Assembly: GCF_002858925.1 (NCBI RefSeq)
Contig: NZ_PJRS01000045.1
Span: 36,342-100,341 of the forward strand
DNA from: Caulobacter zeae
Lineage (GTDB): Bacteria; Pseudomonadota; Alphaproteobacteria; Caulobacterales; Caulobacteraceae
DNA: 64,000 nt
Direction: 5' to 3'
This document shows, piece after piece, positions 16,228 through 25,410 of this stretch (its first letter is position 1; each line of letters starts with the position of its first letter). Below the pieces are notes generated by a model. The model worked only from the letters and a program-made list of their open reading frames with translations. It had not been told where the DNA came from and did no database searches. A program made the translations under genes and the position numbers.

Positions 16228-18531
16228 ATGGGACCGCTGATCGACCGCCGCGCGCTGCTGGCCACCGGGGCCGCTCTGGGCATGGCGCCCGCCCTGCCCG
16301 CGCTCGCCGCCGACCAGGACGCCCGCGTCCGCGCCCTCCTGGCGCAGATGACCCTCGACGAGAAGATCGGCCAGACCCACCAGCCGGCCGGCGGCCGCCA
16401 GAAGGCGCTGAACTCCAAGATCGACGCGACGGCCCTGGACCTCGTCCGCAAGGGCGGCGTCGGCTCGTACCTGCACGTGGCCGGCGCAGCCTTCCTGCGC
16501 GAACTGCAACGCACGGCCGTCGAGGAGTCGCGGCTGAAGATCCCGCTGCTGTTCGCCATCGACGTGGTGCACGGCTTCCGCACCCTCTACCCCGTGCCGC
16601 TGGCCATGGCGGCGACCTTCGACCCGGAGATCGTCCGCGCCACCGCCCGCATGGCCGCCGTCGAGACCGCCGTCAGCGGCCTGCACTGGACCTTCGCGCC
16701 GATGGTCGACATCGCCCGCGACCCGCGCTGGGGCCGCATCGTCGAGGGGGCCGGCGAGGATCCGTATCTGGGCGGCGTCATGGCCGCCGCCCAGGTGCGC
16801 GGCTTCCAGGGCGAGGGCCCATCGAGCAAGGGATTGGCCGCCAAGGACTCCATCCTGGCCTGCGCCAAGCACTTCGGGGCCTATGGCGCGGCGGCCGGCG
16901 GCCGCGACTACGACAGCGCCGAGCTGTCGGACCGCACGCTGAACGAGGTCTACCTGCCGCCCTTCCATGCGGCGGCCAAGGCTGGCGCCGGCACGATGAT
17001 GACGGCCTTCAACGACCTGAACGGCGCGCCGACCACCGCCAACACCGCCCTCGTGCGCGGCGTGCTCAAGACCCAGTGGACCTGGCCCGGCCTGGTGGTC
17101 AGCGACTGGAACGCCATCCTCGAGCTGATCAATCACGGCATCGCCGAGAACCCGGTGCAGGCCGCCGCCCTGGCGCTGAAGGCCGGGATCGACATGGACA
17201 TGGCCAGCGGCGTCTACGCCGCCCACCTGAAGACCGCCATCAGCCAGGATCCGTCGCTTTCGCCTCTGCTCGACCAGGCGGTGACCCGGATCCTGACCGC
17301 CAAGATGCGCCTTGGCCTGTTCGACGATCCCTATCGCTTCGGCGACGTCGAGCGCGAGAAGACCGTCTTCGTCGGCCCCGAGCATCGCGCCATCGCCCGC
17401 GAGGCGGCGCGCAAGGCCGTGGTGCTGCTGAAGAACGACGGCGGCCTGCTGCCCATCGCGCCCTCGGCCAGGAAGATCGCCGTCATCGGGGCCCTGGCGA
17501 CCGACAACCTTTCCCAGCTCGGCTCGTGGAAGGCGCGCGGCCAGGTCGCCGACGTCGCCCCGCTTCTACCCGCCCTGAAGGCCATCGCACCGACCGGAAC
17601 CGAGATCGTCCACGTCGCCGGCGCCGGTCCGCGCAGCGACGACGAGACGGGGATCCCCGCCGCCGTCGAGGCCGCCAAGGTCGCCGACCTCGTCCTGCTG
17701 ATGGTCGGCGAGGACTTCGACCACAGCGGCGAGTCCCGCAGCCGCTCCGACCTCTCCCTGCCCGGCGCGCAGAGCGCCCTGGCCCGCGCTGTGCTGGCCG
17801 TCGGCAAGCCGGTGGTCGTGCTGCTGCCGTCGGGCCGCCCCCTGGTCGCGCCCGAGGTGCTGGAAAGGGCTCCGGCCGTGCTGGCCACCTGGTTCCTCGG
17901 CGTCGAGGCCGGACCGGCCCTGGCCGACATCCTATTCGGCAAGGCCGCGCCCGGCGGCCGGCTGCCCGTCGGCTTCCCCCGCGCCACCGGCCAGTCGCCG
18001 ACCTACTACGCCCACGTCCCCACCGGCCGCCCGGCCGATCCGGACCTTGCCAAGGACACCGTCCGCTACCACGACGTCGACATCGGCCCGCTGTTCCCGT
18101 TCGGCCATGGCCTGAGCTATGCCAGCTTCGCCTATTCCGACCTGGCGCTCGACCGCGACAACGTCGCCCCAAGCGGCGCGGTGAAGGTGTCGCTGACCAT
18201 CGCCAACACCGGCTCGGTCGCCGCCGACGAGGTGGTGCAACTCTATGTCCGCGACCCGGTCGCCAGCGTCGCCCGGCCGGTCAAGGAGCTGCGCGGCTTC
18301 GTCCGCGTGACCCTCAAGCCCGGCGAGCGCCGGCGCGTGACCTTCACCCTCGCCGCCGCCCAACTGGCGATCTGGAGCCCGGAAGGCTGGCGGGTCGAGG
18401 CCGGCAAGGTCGAGGTCATGGTCGGCTCGTCCTCGGCCGACATCCGCCTGCGCGGCGCCTTCACGATCGCAGCGCCCGGCAAGGCCCGCGAACCGGCCAC
18501 CGCCATCCCGACGCCGGTCAGCGTGGCTTGA
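16228..18531 (+). CDS. Secreted GH3 beta-glucosidase/xylosidase, LacI-controlled
   Basis: 767 residues with a good ribosome site (GAAGGGAGAAGG). DRRALLATGAALGMAPALPALAA is a twin-arginine-like export signal. The barrel motifs KIPLLFAIDVVHGFRTLYPVPLA, HWTFAPMVDIARDPRWGR, CAKHFGAYGAAAGG and LVVSDWNAI (catalytic Asp293) are intact. They are followed by the alpha/beta-sandwich (AVVLLKNDGGLLPI, ATWFLGVEAGPALADILFGKA) and a fibronectin-III-like domain ending near IRLRGAFTIAAP. It is a paralogue of the GH3 gene at 10968 with the same domain plan. The palindrome at 16154-16169 suggests sugar-induced expression under the LacI regulator encoded at 29889 or a paralogue. Likely substrates are plant beta-linked oligosaccharides. 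Confidence 0.93.
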   Translation: MGPLIDRRALLATGAALGMAPALPALAADQDARVRALLAQMTLDEKIGQTHQPAGGRQKALNSKIDATALDLVRKGGVGSYLHVAGAAFLRELQRTAVEESRLKIPLLFAIDVVHGFRTLYPVPLAMAATFDPEIVRATARMAAVETAVSGLHWTFAPMVDIARDPRWGRIVEGAGEDPYLGGVMAAAQVRGFQGEGPSSKGLAAKDSILACAKHFGAYGAAAGGRDYDSAELSDRTLNEVYLPPFHAAAKAGAGTMMTAFNDLNGAPTTANTALVRGVLKTQWTWPGLVVSDWNAILELINHGIAENPVQAAALALKAGIDMDMASGVYAAHLKTAISQDPSLSPLLDQAVTRILTAKMRLGLFDDPYRFGDVEREKTVFVGPEHRAIAREAARKAVVLLKNDGGLLPIAPSARKIAVIGALATDNLSQLGSWKARGQVADVAPLLPALKAIAPTGTEIVHVAGAGPRSDDETGIPAAVEAAKVADLVLLMVGEDFDHSGESRSRSDLSLPGAQSALARAVLAVGKPVVVLLPSGRPLVAPEVLERAPAVLATWFLGVEAGPALADILFGKAAPGGRLPVGFPRATGQSPTYYAHVPTGRPADPDLAKDTVRYHDVDIGPLFPFGHGLSYASFAYSDLALDRDNVAPSGAVKVSLTIANTGSVAADEVVQLYVRDPVASVARPVKELRGFVRVTLKPGERRRVTFTLAAAQLAIWSPEGWRVEAGKVEVMVGSSSADIRLRGAFTIAAPGKAREPATAIPTPVSVA

Positions 18532-18551
18532 GGGTCGATCGAGCGGTGGGT

Positions 18552-18642
18552 GATCCTCGTACTTCGACAAGCTCAGGATGAGGATCATTCATATGCTCGG
18601 GCGGAGGAAAAACCTCATCCTGAGCCCGTCGAAGGAAGAGGT
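18552..18642. repeat. Inverted pair of family A repeats
   Basis: A unit at 18552-18586 (GATCCTCGTACTTCGACAAG...GAGGATC) and an inverted unit at 18612-18642 (CCTCATCCTGAGCCCGTCGAAGG), starts 60 bp apart. They sit between the convergent GH3 and RibD-C genes and can fold as one large cruciform or two-stem structure. Confidence 0.85.
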
Positions 18643-18656
18643 TTTCGTCCTGGAAC

Positions 18657-19325
18657 TCACCCCTCCCCCGCCCAGGCAGCCCGCCGCTCCAACTCCGCCT
18701 CGCTCGGCTCCTGCACCATGAACGAGCCGGTGCGCACCGGACCGTCGCGGCGGTAGCGGTTCACCACGACGCCGGTCTCGGCCAGGATCGAGCCGGTCAG
18801 GGCCCAGCCGCCCGGCGCGGCGGCCTCGTCGAACAGCCGCCGCCCAGGTCCCAGCAGCAGCGGAAAGACCATCAGCTGCATCTCGTCCACCAGGTCGGCG
18901 GCCAGCAGGGCGTGGACCAGCTGCGTCGAGCCTTGGGTCAGCAGATCCGGGCCCGCCTCGCCCTTCAGCTCCCGCACGCCCTCCACCGCGTCAGGCCCGA
19001 CGAGGCGGCTGTTCTCCCAAGGCAGGGCCAGGCCCGGATCGCGGGAGGCGACGTGCTTGGTCGTGGCGTTGAAGCGCTCGGCGATCGGGTTCGCCGGATC
19101 CTGGTAGGGCCAGTGGGCGGCGAAGATCTCGTAGGTGCGGCGGCCCAGCAGCAGTTCGAACGGGGCCTCGAACAGCGACATCACCGCTTGGCCGGTCACC
19201 GGATCCGAATACGGCGCCACCCAGCCGCCATGGGCGAAGCCGCCGCGCCGGTCCTCGTCCGGTCCGCCCGGCCCCTGCATCACCCCGTCCAGGCTGACGA
19301 AGGCGGCGACGATCAGCTTTCTCAT
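18657..19325 (-). CDS. Dihydrofolate reductase-like protein, RibD C-terminal domain family
   Basis: 222 residues. MRKLIVAAFVSLDGVMQGPGGPDED is the typical opening of the PF01872 family. FELLLGRRTYEIFAAHWP and GPDLLTQGSTQLVHALLAADLVDEMQLMVFPLLLGPGRRLFDE are the NADPH-binding and active-site segments seen in stand-alone RibD-C reductases. Members are presumed NAD(P)H-dependent reductases, but most have no assigned substrate, and it is not expected to replace true DHFR or RibD. It is a single-gene unit with palindromic repeats on both sides. Confidence 0.85.
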   Translation of the reverse strand: MRKLIVAAFVSLDGVMQGPGGPDEDRRGGFAHGGWVAPYSDPVTGQAVMSLFEAPFELLLGRRTYEIFAAHWPYQDPANPIAERFNATTKHVASRDPGLALPWENSRLVGPDAVEGVRELKGEAGPDLLTQGSTQLVHALLAADLVDEMQLMVFPLLLGPGRRLFDEAAAPGGWALTGSILAETGVVVNRYRRDGPVRTGSFMVQEPSEAELERRAAWAGEG

Positions 19326-19383
19326 GACCCTGCTCCCTGATGGTTCGCTGCAAGGACGGTTGGAGAAGGCGCGATCCTACATT

Positions 19384-19515
19384 TCGCCCCTCTTCTCCCT
19401 TCCCCCTTTGATGGGGGAAGGGTCGGGGATGGGGGTGACAACAGGTCAGGACCAGATGCCAGTCGAGCCGCCGCAACACCCCCACCCCTGTCCCTCCCCC
19501 ATCGAGGGGGACGGG
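19384..19515. repeat. Diverged family B palindromic repeat
   Basis: Pyrimidine-rich CCCTTCCCCCTTTGATGGGGGAAGG is followed after a spacer by CCCTCCCCCATCGAGGGGGACGGG. The layout of two hairpins in opposite orientation matches the better-conserved family B copies at 35026, 36271, 55707 and 63817. It ends at the stop codon of the MpaB-like gene. Confidence 0.65.
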
Positions 19516-20409
19516 TTAAGCCGCCCGCCGTCGATAGAGGTAGTCCTCCGGCAGCCCCATGCGCCGCGAGGATTCCACGGCCGGCGAGCCCTTGATCGGC
19601 ACCTTATCGGCGCTGGCGCCCGCCAGGCGCACCAGCCGCCGCTCGACGCCGTTGAGGTCGAAGGCCTCGCCCAGGCCCAGCCGTGCGCGCACCTCCACTG
19701 GCGTGATCGCCACCGCCGCCCGCACCAGCGGCTTCTGGATCAACCGCAGCGGCCCCGGCAGCAGCGGGGTGCTGGTCATGATCTCCAGGAACTCGAAGAC
19801 GATCTCCGAGGGCTCCAGATTGGGCAGCATCAGCGCCAGCTGCCGCTTCCACGCGGCCTCGGAGGTCGGCGCTCCGGTCGCGCCATAGAGCCGCGCGCCC
19901 GGAGCGGCCTCGGCGAAGGCCGCGTCGCGCTCGACCTGGCTCAGCGGGCGGGCGTAGGCGTGATAGGCCTCGATGAAGCCGAAGCTGGCAGTGGCCTGCA
20001 CCCAGTCCAGCAGCGCCGGGTCGTTGGCCTGGTAGCCGACGCCGGCCGGGGTCTGGCCGGTCACGTGGCCATGCATGCGCACCACGCCGGCGATCATCTT
20101 CTCGGCCGTCTCGCGCGGGCCGTAGACCGTGACCATCGCCGCCAGGCCCGTCCGCTTTAGCCGCTTCAGGGGCTGGGCCTTGAAGCTGGAATGGTCCCAG
20201 ACGCCCGAGCGGACGCGCGGCTCGGCCAGTTCCAGGATCACCGCCGTGATGCCGCCGACGAACAGCGACACCGGGTTCTTGAACACCCGCCAGGACACCG
20301 AGTCCGGCGAGGTCAGGGCAGGCGCCCCCGGCGGCGCGGAAAAGTCGATTTTCGGCCCCTCGTCGGGCGCCAGCAGTCGCGCCGCGGCTCGCGAAAGGGG
20401 ATCGGCCAT
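19516..20409 (-). CDS. MpaB-family (DUF2236) oxygenase-like protein
   Basis: 297 residues from an ATG that overlaps the stop of the upstream ligase gene (ATGA), implying translational coupling. It has the PF09995 features: SWRVFKNPVSLFVGGITAVILELAEPRVRSGVWDHSSFKAQPLKRLKRTGLAAMVTVYGPRETAEKMIAGVVRMHGHVTG, including the conserved His residues of the HxxVxG-like segment, and the later EAYHAYARPLS motif. The family includes fungal MpaB, which cleaves a prenyl chain, and is related to the latex-clearing protein Lcp; a heme-dependent oxygenase activity is therefore possible. Coupling to an acyl-CoA ligase suggests oxidation of a lipid or terpenoid acid. The substrate is unknown. Confidence 0.8.
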   Translation of the reverse strand: MADPLSRAAARLLAPDEGPKIDFSAPPGAPALTSPDSVSWRVFKNPVSLFVGGITAVILELAEPRVRSGVWDHSSFKAQPLKRLKRTGLAAMVTVYGPRETAEKMIAGVVRMHGHVTGQTPAGVGYQANDPALLDWVQATASFGFIEAYHAYARPLSQVERDAAFAEAAPGARLYGATGAPTSEAAWKRQLALMLPNLEPSEIVFEFLEIMTSTPLLPGPLRLIQKPLVRAAVAITPVEVRARLGLGEAFDLNGVERRLVRLAGASADKVPIKGSPAVESSRRMGLPEDYLYRRRAA

Positions 20410-22013
20410 CAGTTCACCCGTCGCTCTCGCCCCGCCCAATACGGTTCGCGCAGCTGGCGGCGCAGGATCTTGCCCGAGGCGTTGCGCGGCAAGGCCTCGA
20501 CGAAGTCGACGCTCTTGGGCGCCTTGAAGTGCGCGATCCGCGTGCGGGCGAAGGCGATGATGTCGTCGGGATCGGGCGTGACGCCGGGCCGGGGCGCCAC
20601 CACCGCCTTGACCGCCTCGCCCCACTTGTCGTCGGGCACGCCGATCACCGCCACCTCGGCCACGTGCGGATGGCCGTAGACGGCGCTTTCCACCTCGGCC
20701 GGATAGATGTTCTCGCCGCCGGAGACGATCATGTCCTTCACCCGGTCGTGGATGAACAGATAGCCGTCCTCGTCGAGATAGCCGGCGTCGCCGGTGCGAA
20801 GCCAGCCGTCGGCGTCGATGGTCGCGTCGGTGGCGGCGTCCAGCTTCCAGTACCCGGCCATGTTGGAACCGCTGCGCACGGCGATCTCTCCCACGGTGTT
20901 CGCGGGTAGAACGCCGCCGGCCTCGTCGAGGATGCGCAGTTCGACGCCCGGCATCGGCAGGCCGGCCGAGCGCATGCGCTTGTTGCCGGCCGGATCATGG
21001 TCTTCCGGCGGCAGGTAGACCACCGTGCCGGTGGTCTCGGTCATGCCGTACTGCTGGACGAAGCCGCAGCCGAACACCTCGATGCTCTCGCGCAGCAGGT
21101 CCAGCGGAATGGGGGCCGCGCCATAGAGGATGTAGCTGAGGCGCGAATAGTCGATCTCCCGCGCTCTCGGCAGCCGCACGACGATCTGCAGGGCCGCGGG
21201 CACCAGGAACATCTTCGACACCCGGTCGTGCTCGATGAAGTCCAGCACCTTGGTCGGGTCGAACTCGCGCGCCACCACGCCCTTGGCGCCGTTGAACAGG
21301 CCCACCAGCCCCCAGCCCGTGCCGCCGATATGGGCCACGGGCATGGCCACCAGGCTGACGTCGTCGGGGCCCCAGACGTTCCAGTCCATCGGCGCGCGCT
21401 CGGCGGCGGCCTTGCGCATGGCCAGCAGGTTGTCGTGGGTCAGCATCGCGCCCTTGGGCTTGCCGGTCGTGCCCGAGGTGTAGAGTTGCAGCACCACGTC
21501 CGACGACCGCAGCGGCGTGGCCGGATCGACGTCGCTCTGGGCGTCGCGCCAGGCGGTGAACAGCGGCAGGTCGGCCGGGCCGCCCGGCTCCATGGCCACC
21601 ACCGGCGGGCGCGGCCCGTCCAGCAGCTTGGCCACCTCGCCCACGTGATCGACGAGCTCGGGACCGACGAACACCATCTTCGCCTCGGTGTCGGCGACGA
21701 TGTAGGCGATCTCGGCGGGCGCCAGGCGCCAGCCGATCGGCGCGGTGACGATCCCGGCCTTGGCCGCGCCCAGCAGCATCTCGAAATAGAGGTCGCTGTT
21801 CTTGCCGACATAGGCGATGCGGTCGCCCGGCTTCAAACCCTCGGCGATCAGGGCCCGGGCCACCTGGTTGGTGTGCCGGTCGAGGTCGGAGAAGCGGGTG
21901 TCGCGTCCCTCGAACGAGAAGGCCACGGCGTCGGGTCGTTCCTGCGCGTGGTAGCGGGCGACGTCTCCCAGCGTGGGCATGCGGGCGAAGTCGACGGCGG
22001 CGGCCTCAGTCAT
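20409..22013 (-). CDS. Acyl-CoA synthetase (AMP-dependent ligase), FadD-like
   Basis: 534 residues from an ATG with GGGAGG upstream. The ANL superfamily motifs are complete: YTSGTTGKPKGAMLTH (ATP loop), QQYGMTETTG (A5), RTGDAGYLDEDGYLFIHDRVKDMIVSGGENIYPAEVE (hinge and A8), and the C-terminal catalytic Lys in LPRNASGKILRRQLRE. It activates a carboxylic acid as acyl-AMP and then acyl-CoA, most likely a fatty or other hydrophobic acid. It is the first gene of a two-gene unit with the MpaB-like oxygenase and is divergent from the histidine kinase at 22171 with a 157-bp shared upstream region. Confidence 0.92.
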   Translation of the reverse strand: MTEAAAVDFARMPTLGDVARYHAQERPDAVAFSFEGRDTRFSDLDRHTNQVARALIAEGLKPGDRIAYVGKNSDLYFEMLLGAAKAGIVTAPIGWRLAPAEIAYIVADTEAKMVFVGPELVDHVGEVAKLLDGPRPPVVAMEPGGPADLPLFTAWRDAQSDVDPATPLRSSDVVLQLYTSGTTGKPKGAMLTHDNLLAMRKAAAERAPMDWNVWGPDDVSLVAMPVAHIGGTGWGLVGLFNGAKGVVAREFDPTKVLDFIEHDRVSKMFLVPAALQIVVRLPRAREIDYSRLSYILYGAAPIPLDLLRESIEVFGCGFVQQYGMTETTGTVVYLPPEDHDPAGNKRMRSAGLPMPGVELRILDEAGGVLPANTVGEIAVRSGSNMAGYWKLDAATDATIDADGWLRTGDAGYLDEDGYLFIHDRVKDMIVSGGENIYPAEVESAVYGHPHVAEVAVIGVPDDKWGEAVKAVVAPRPGVTPDPDDIIAFARTRIAHFKAPKSVDFVEALPRNASGKILRRQLREPYWAGRERRVN

Positions 22014-22170
22014 CCGAACCTCCCTGCGCGCCGTCTGTCGCGGCTGCTCGGATAACATGGTTTTCGTCGTGACCCGGGGTAAGTCAACGGTAGCGGGAAA
22101 CCCGCGTTTGGTCGCGCCGCCGACCGGCTCTAAGCTGTCGACTCGAACGCCCCCGAGGAAACCTCCGCCC

Positions 22171-24693
22171 ATGACCAGCTTCCTCCTGCGCCGCGAGCAA
22201 CGCGGCCTGCTGATCTCGGTGATCCTGGGGCTGATCGTCGCCCCGCTGCTGCTGCTGCTGACCACCTGGGAGATCCAGCGCGAGTTCACCCGCGGGCGCG
22301 TGCTGCGCGAGGCCGTCGACCACTCCTACGAGCAGCGCATGCAGCTTCAGACGCTGTTCTCCCTGCTGCAGGACGCCGAGACCGGCCAGCGCGGCTTCGT
22401 GATCACCGGCCAGCAGCGCTTCCTCGAACCCTATGACGCCGCCCAGCGGCGCCTGCCCAGCCACCTGGCCTCGCTGCGCGCCCTGCGCCAGCGCGACGTC
22501 GGCGACCTGATCGCCGGCGATGATCCCGTGTTCGACCGCCTCACAGCCCTCATCGAGCGCAAGCAAGGGACCATGGCCGAAGGCATCCGCCTGCGCCGGG
22601 ACGAAGGCCCAGACGCCGCCCGCACCCTGGTCTCCAGCGGCCAGGGCAAGGTGATCATGGACGAGATCCGCGTCGTCACCACCGAACTCCAGGCCGCTGA
22701 CAAGGCCGCCCTCGATCGGCGCATCGCCGCGAACGACGCCCTGACCAAGCGCACCGAGCGCCTGACCCAGACGCTGTTCATCGTGCTGGTGGTGTTCCTG
22801 CTGGCCGCCTTCCTGCTGCTGTCGCGCCAGATCCGCGCCCGCCAGCAGCTGTTTACCGTCGCCCAGGCCACGGCCGGGCGCCTGGACGCCATTCTCGACA
22901 ACGCCCAGGACGCCATCATCACCCTCAATCCCAGCGGCACGATCGAGACGGTCAACAAGGCCGCCGAGGAGATGTTCGGCCAGCCGCGCGAGGCCTTGCT
23001 GCGCAAGGCCCTGGCCCAGTTCATCGACCTGCCCGACCGGGGCGAGCTGTTCATCCGCCAGCTGTCAGGCGCGGACGACCTGACCAAGGGCGTGCTGCGC
23101 GAGCTGATCGGTCGTCGCGCGGACGGGACCTCCTTCCCCATCGAGGCCTCGATCGGCCTCGTCCGCCTGCCCGAGGGCGAGCGCGTCGCCGCCTCGATCC
23201 GCGACATCTCCGAGCGCCGCCGGGTCGAGAAGCTGAAGGCCGAGTTCGTCTCCACCGTCAGCCACGAGCTGCGCACGCCGCTGACCTCGATCGCCGGCTC
23301 GCTGGGCCTGCTGGTCGGCGGCGCGGCCGGCGCCCTGCCCGAGCGGGCCGCGCGCCTCTTGGGCATCGCCCATTCCAACTGCCAACGCCTGGTGCGGCTG
23401 ATCAACGACATCCTCGACATCGAGAAGATCGAGTCCGGCCAGATGGAGTTCGACCTGCAGCCGCTGGACCTGGGCGAGCTGGCCCGGCGGGCGGTCGACG
23501 GCATGGGCGGCCTGGGCGGCCAGATGAACGTCGCCTTCGAACTCGACGTGACGCCGGGCCTGCCGCTGGTGCGCGGCGACTCCGACCGCCTGGCCCAGGT
23601 GGCCGCCAACCTGCTGTCCAACGCCGCCAAGTTCTCGCCGGCCGGCGGAAAGGTCGAGGTCAAGGTCTCGGCCCCGCGCCCCGACCTGCTGCGCTTCTGC
23701 GTGCGCGACCACGGCCCCGGCGTGCCCGAAACCTTCCGTGACCGCATCTTCTCGAAGTTCGCCCAGGCCGACGCCTCCGACACCCGGGCCAAGGGCGGCA
23801 CCGGCCTTGGCCTGGCCATCTCGCGCGAGATCGTCCAGCGCCACGGCGGCCGGCTGTGGTTCGAGTCCGAGCCCGGCCAGGGCGCGACCTTCATGTTCGA
23901 ACTGGCGACGATCGAGACCCGCGCCCGTCAACCCGAGCCGTCCGACGGCGCGGCCCGGGTGCTGCTGTGCGAGGACGATCCCGACATCGCCGAGATCCTG
24001 TCGCAGGCCCTGCGCGAGGCCGGGGTGCGGGTGCACACGGTCGGCGACGTCGCCTCGGCCAGCGCGGTGATCGAGATCGGCGGCTTCGACGCCTTCGTCA
24101 CCGACGTGCGCCTGCCCGACGGCAGCGGCCTCGACCTGCTGCGCCGCCTGCGCGCCGACGCCGCCACCCGCGACATCCCCGCCCTGGTGATCTCGGCCGA
24201 GGCCGCCGAGGGGCGTGGCGAGGCGTTGGACGTCGTCGACTGGCTGCAAAAGCCCATCGACCTGGAGCGCCTGCGCACCGCCGTGCATCGCGCCGTCAAC
24301 GGCCACGCCGACACCCGCCGCATCGAGGTGCTGCACGTCGAGGACGACCTCGACGTCCACGCCGTGGTCCGCGACGCCTTGCAGGAACGCTGCGCCGTCC
24401 GCCACGCCGACAGCGTCCGCGCCGGCCGCGCCGCCCTGCAGGACGCCCGGCCCGACGTCGTGATCCTCGATCTTGGCCTTGGCGACGGCAACGGCGTCGA
24501 GCTCCTGGGCGACCTGCACGACGGCGGCGAGGAACCCGTGCCGGTGATCGTATTCTCGGCCCAGCCGCTGGAAGACAAGGCGCTGGCCGCCTCGGTCGAC
24601 GCGGTGCTGACCAAGTCCAAGACCACGCTGGACCAGCTGGCCCGAACTGTGCGCAAGCTCGCCTCGGACGCCGATTCCAAGAGACGCCGATGA
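22171..24693 (+). CDS. Hybrid sensor histidine kinase: CHASE3-PAS-HisKA-HATPase-REC-REC
   Basis: 840 residues from the ATG at 22171 (GAGGAA upstream); the frame is open to 21973 but that part is antisense to the ligase. Order of parts: TM helix at 13-33 (GLLISVILGLIVAPLLLLLT), periplasmic CHASE3 domain (about 35-190, with DAETGQRGFVITGQQRFLEPY), second TM near 198-218, PAS domain (about 240-350), and HisKA with SHELRTPL phospho-His365. Then come HATPase with NLLSNAAKFS and GGTGLGLAISRE, REC1 with Asp645 (FVTDVRLPDGSG) and REC2 with Asp767 (VILDLGLGDGNG). The ligand is unknown. It overlaps the next gene by four bases and feeds a phosphorelay with the following response regulator and Hpt protein. 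Confidence 0.94.
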   Translation: MTSFLLRREQRGLLISVILGLIVAPLLLLLTTWEIQREFTRGRVLREAVDHSYEQRMQLQTLFSLLQDAETGQRGFVITGQQRFLEPYDAAQRRLPSHLASLRALRQRDVGDLIAGDDPVFDRLTALIERKQGTMAEGIRLRRDEGPDAARTLVSSGQGKVIMDEIRVVTTELQAADKAALDRRIAANDALTKRTERLTQTLFIVLVVFLLAAFLLLSRQIRARQQLFTVAQATAGRLDAILDNAQDAIITLNPSGTIETVNKAAEEMFGQPREALLRKALAQFIDLPDRGELFIRQLSGADDLTKGVLRELIGRRADGTSFPIEASIGLVRLPEGERVAASIRDISERRRVEKLKAEFVSTVSHELRTPLTSIAGSLGLLVGGAAGALPERAARLLGIAHSNCQRLVRLINDILDIEKIESGQMEFDLQPLDLGELARRAVDGMGGLGGQMNVAFELDVTPGLPLVRGDSDRLAQVAANLLSNAAKFSPAGGKVEVKVSAPRPDLLRFCVRDHGPGVPETFRDRIFSKFAQADASDTRAKGGTGLGLAISREIVQRHGGRLWFESEPGQGATFMFELATIETRARQPEPSDGAARVLLCEDDPDIAEILSQALREAGVRVHTVGDVASASAVIEIGGFDAFVTDVRLPDGSGLDLLRRLRADAATRDIPALVISAEAAEGRGEALDVVDWLQKPIDLERLRTAVHRAVNGHADTRRIEVLHVEDDLDVHAVVRDALQERCAVRHADSVRAGRAALQDARPDVVILDLGLGDGNGVELLGDLHDGGEEPVPVIVFSAQPLEDKALAASVDAVLTKSKTTLDQLARTVRKLASDADSKRRR

Positions 24694-25070
24694 CTGACCT
24701 GAAGCTCCTGTACGTCGACGACGAGGCCGACATACGCGAGGTGGCGACCTTTTCGCTGGAGCTCGATCCCGGCATCGAAGTGCGCTCGGCCGGCGGCGGG
24801 GTCGAGGCCTTCGCCATGCTCGACGGCGACGCCTGGCGCCCCGACGTGGTGTTGCTCGACGTGATGATGCCCGACATGGACGGCCCGGCCGTGCTGGAGC
24901 GTTTGCGCGAACGCGGCGACCTGGACGGCGCGCCGGTGATCTTCATCACCGCCCGCGCCCAGGCCGAGGAGCGCGCCCGCCTGCTGGGCTTCGGCGCCGC
25001 CGACGTCATCACCAAGCCGTTCGATCCGATGACCCTGGCCCAGGACGTGCGCGCGATCCTCGCTCGATGA
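24690..25070 (+). CDS. Single-domain response regulator (CheY-like)
   Basis: 126 residues: a bare receiver domain. LLYVDDEADI carries the acidic pocket, VLLDVMMPDMDG the phospho-acceptor Asp57, IFITARA the Thr switch, and ITKPFDP the conserved Lys. There is no DNA-binding or enzymatic output, so it acts by phosphotransfer or protein contact. Its start overlaps the hybrid kinase stop (ATGA), and its own stop overlaps the Hpt start, so all three are made in a coupled manner. Confidence 0.93.
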   Translation: MTDLKLLYVDDEADIREVATFSLELDPGIEVRSAGGGVEAFAMLDGDAWRPDVVLLDVMMPDMDGPAVLERLRERGDLDGAPVIFITARAQAEERARLLGFGAADVITKPFDPMTLAQDVRAILAR

Positions 25071-25330
25071 CCACCGCCGATCCCCTCGCCCCGCTGCGGG
25101 CCAAGTTCCTGGTCCGCGTCGCCGACGACCTGGCCAGGCTGCGCGCGGCCGACACCTCGATGAAGGACCGGCACTACATCGTTCACCGCCTGGCCGGCGC
25201 CGCGGGCGTGTTCGGCTACGCAGGCGTCACCGACCTCGCCCGCGACCTCGACGACCTGCTGCTCGACCAGGGCGAAGCCCCGCCCGAAGCCTTCGCCGAA
25301 CTGATCGCGGCGCTGGAGGGACTGGGCTAG
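25067..25330 (+). CDS. Hpt-domain phosphotransfer protein
   Basis: 87 residues, a single Hpt four-helix bundle. HYIVHRLAGAAGVFGY has the phospho-accepting His40 followed by the KxAG-like RLAGAAG pattern. It would carry phosphate between receiver domains of the hybrid kinase and the response regulator, or outward to an unlinked regulator. It overlaps the upstream gene by four bases and is the last gene of the phosphorelay operon. Confidence 0.88.
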   Translation: MTTADPLAPLRAKFLVRVADDLARLRAADTSMKDRHYIVHRLAGAAGVFGYAGVTDLARDLDDLLLDQGEAPPEAFAELIAALEGLG

Positions 25331-25410
25331 GGCCTGGGCCTCGCCCCGCGTCGCCGCGATCCGCCCCACGCCGCTTCCCCGCCCATGGCGCGCCGGCCAC
25401 CACGGCGGTC

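Noticed and set aside
21973..22170. Earlier start for the hybrid histidine kinase
   Set aside because: These 66 codons are antisense to the acyl-CoA ligase start and would put the first membrane helix far inside; the ATG at 22171 has a ribosome site.
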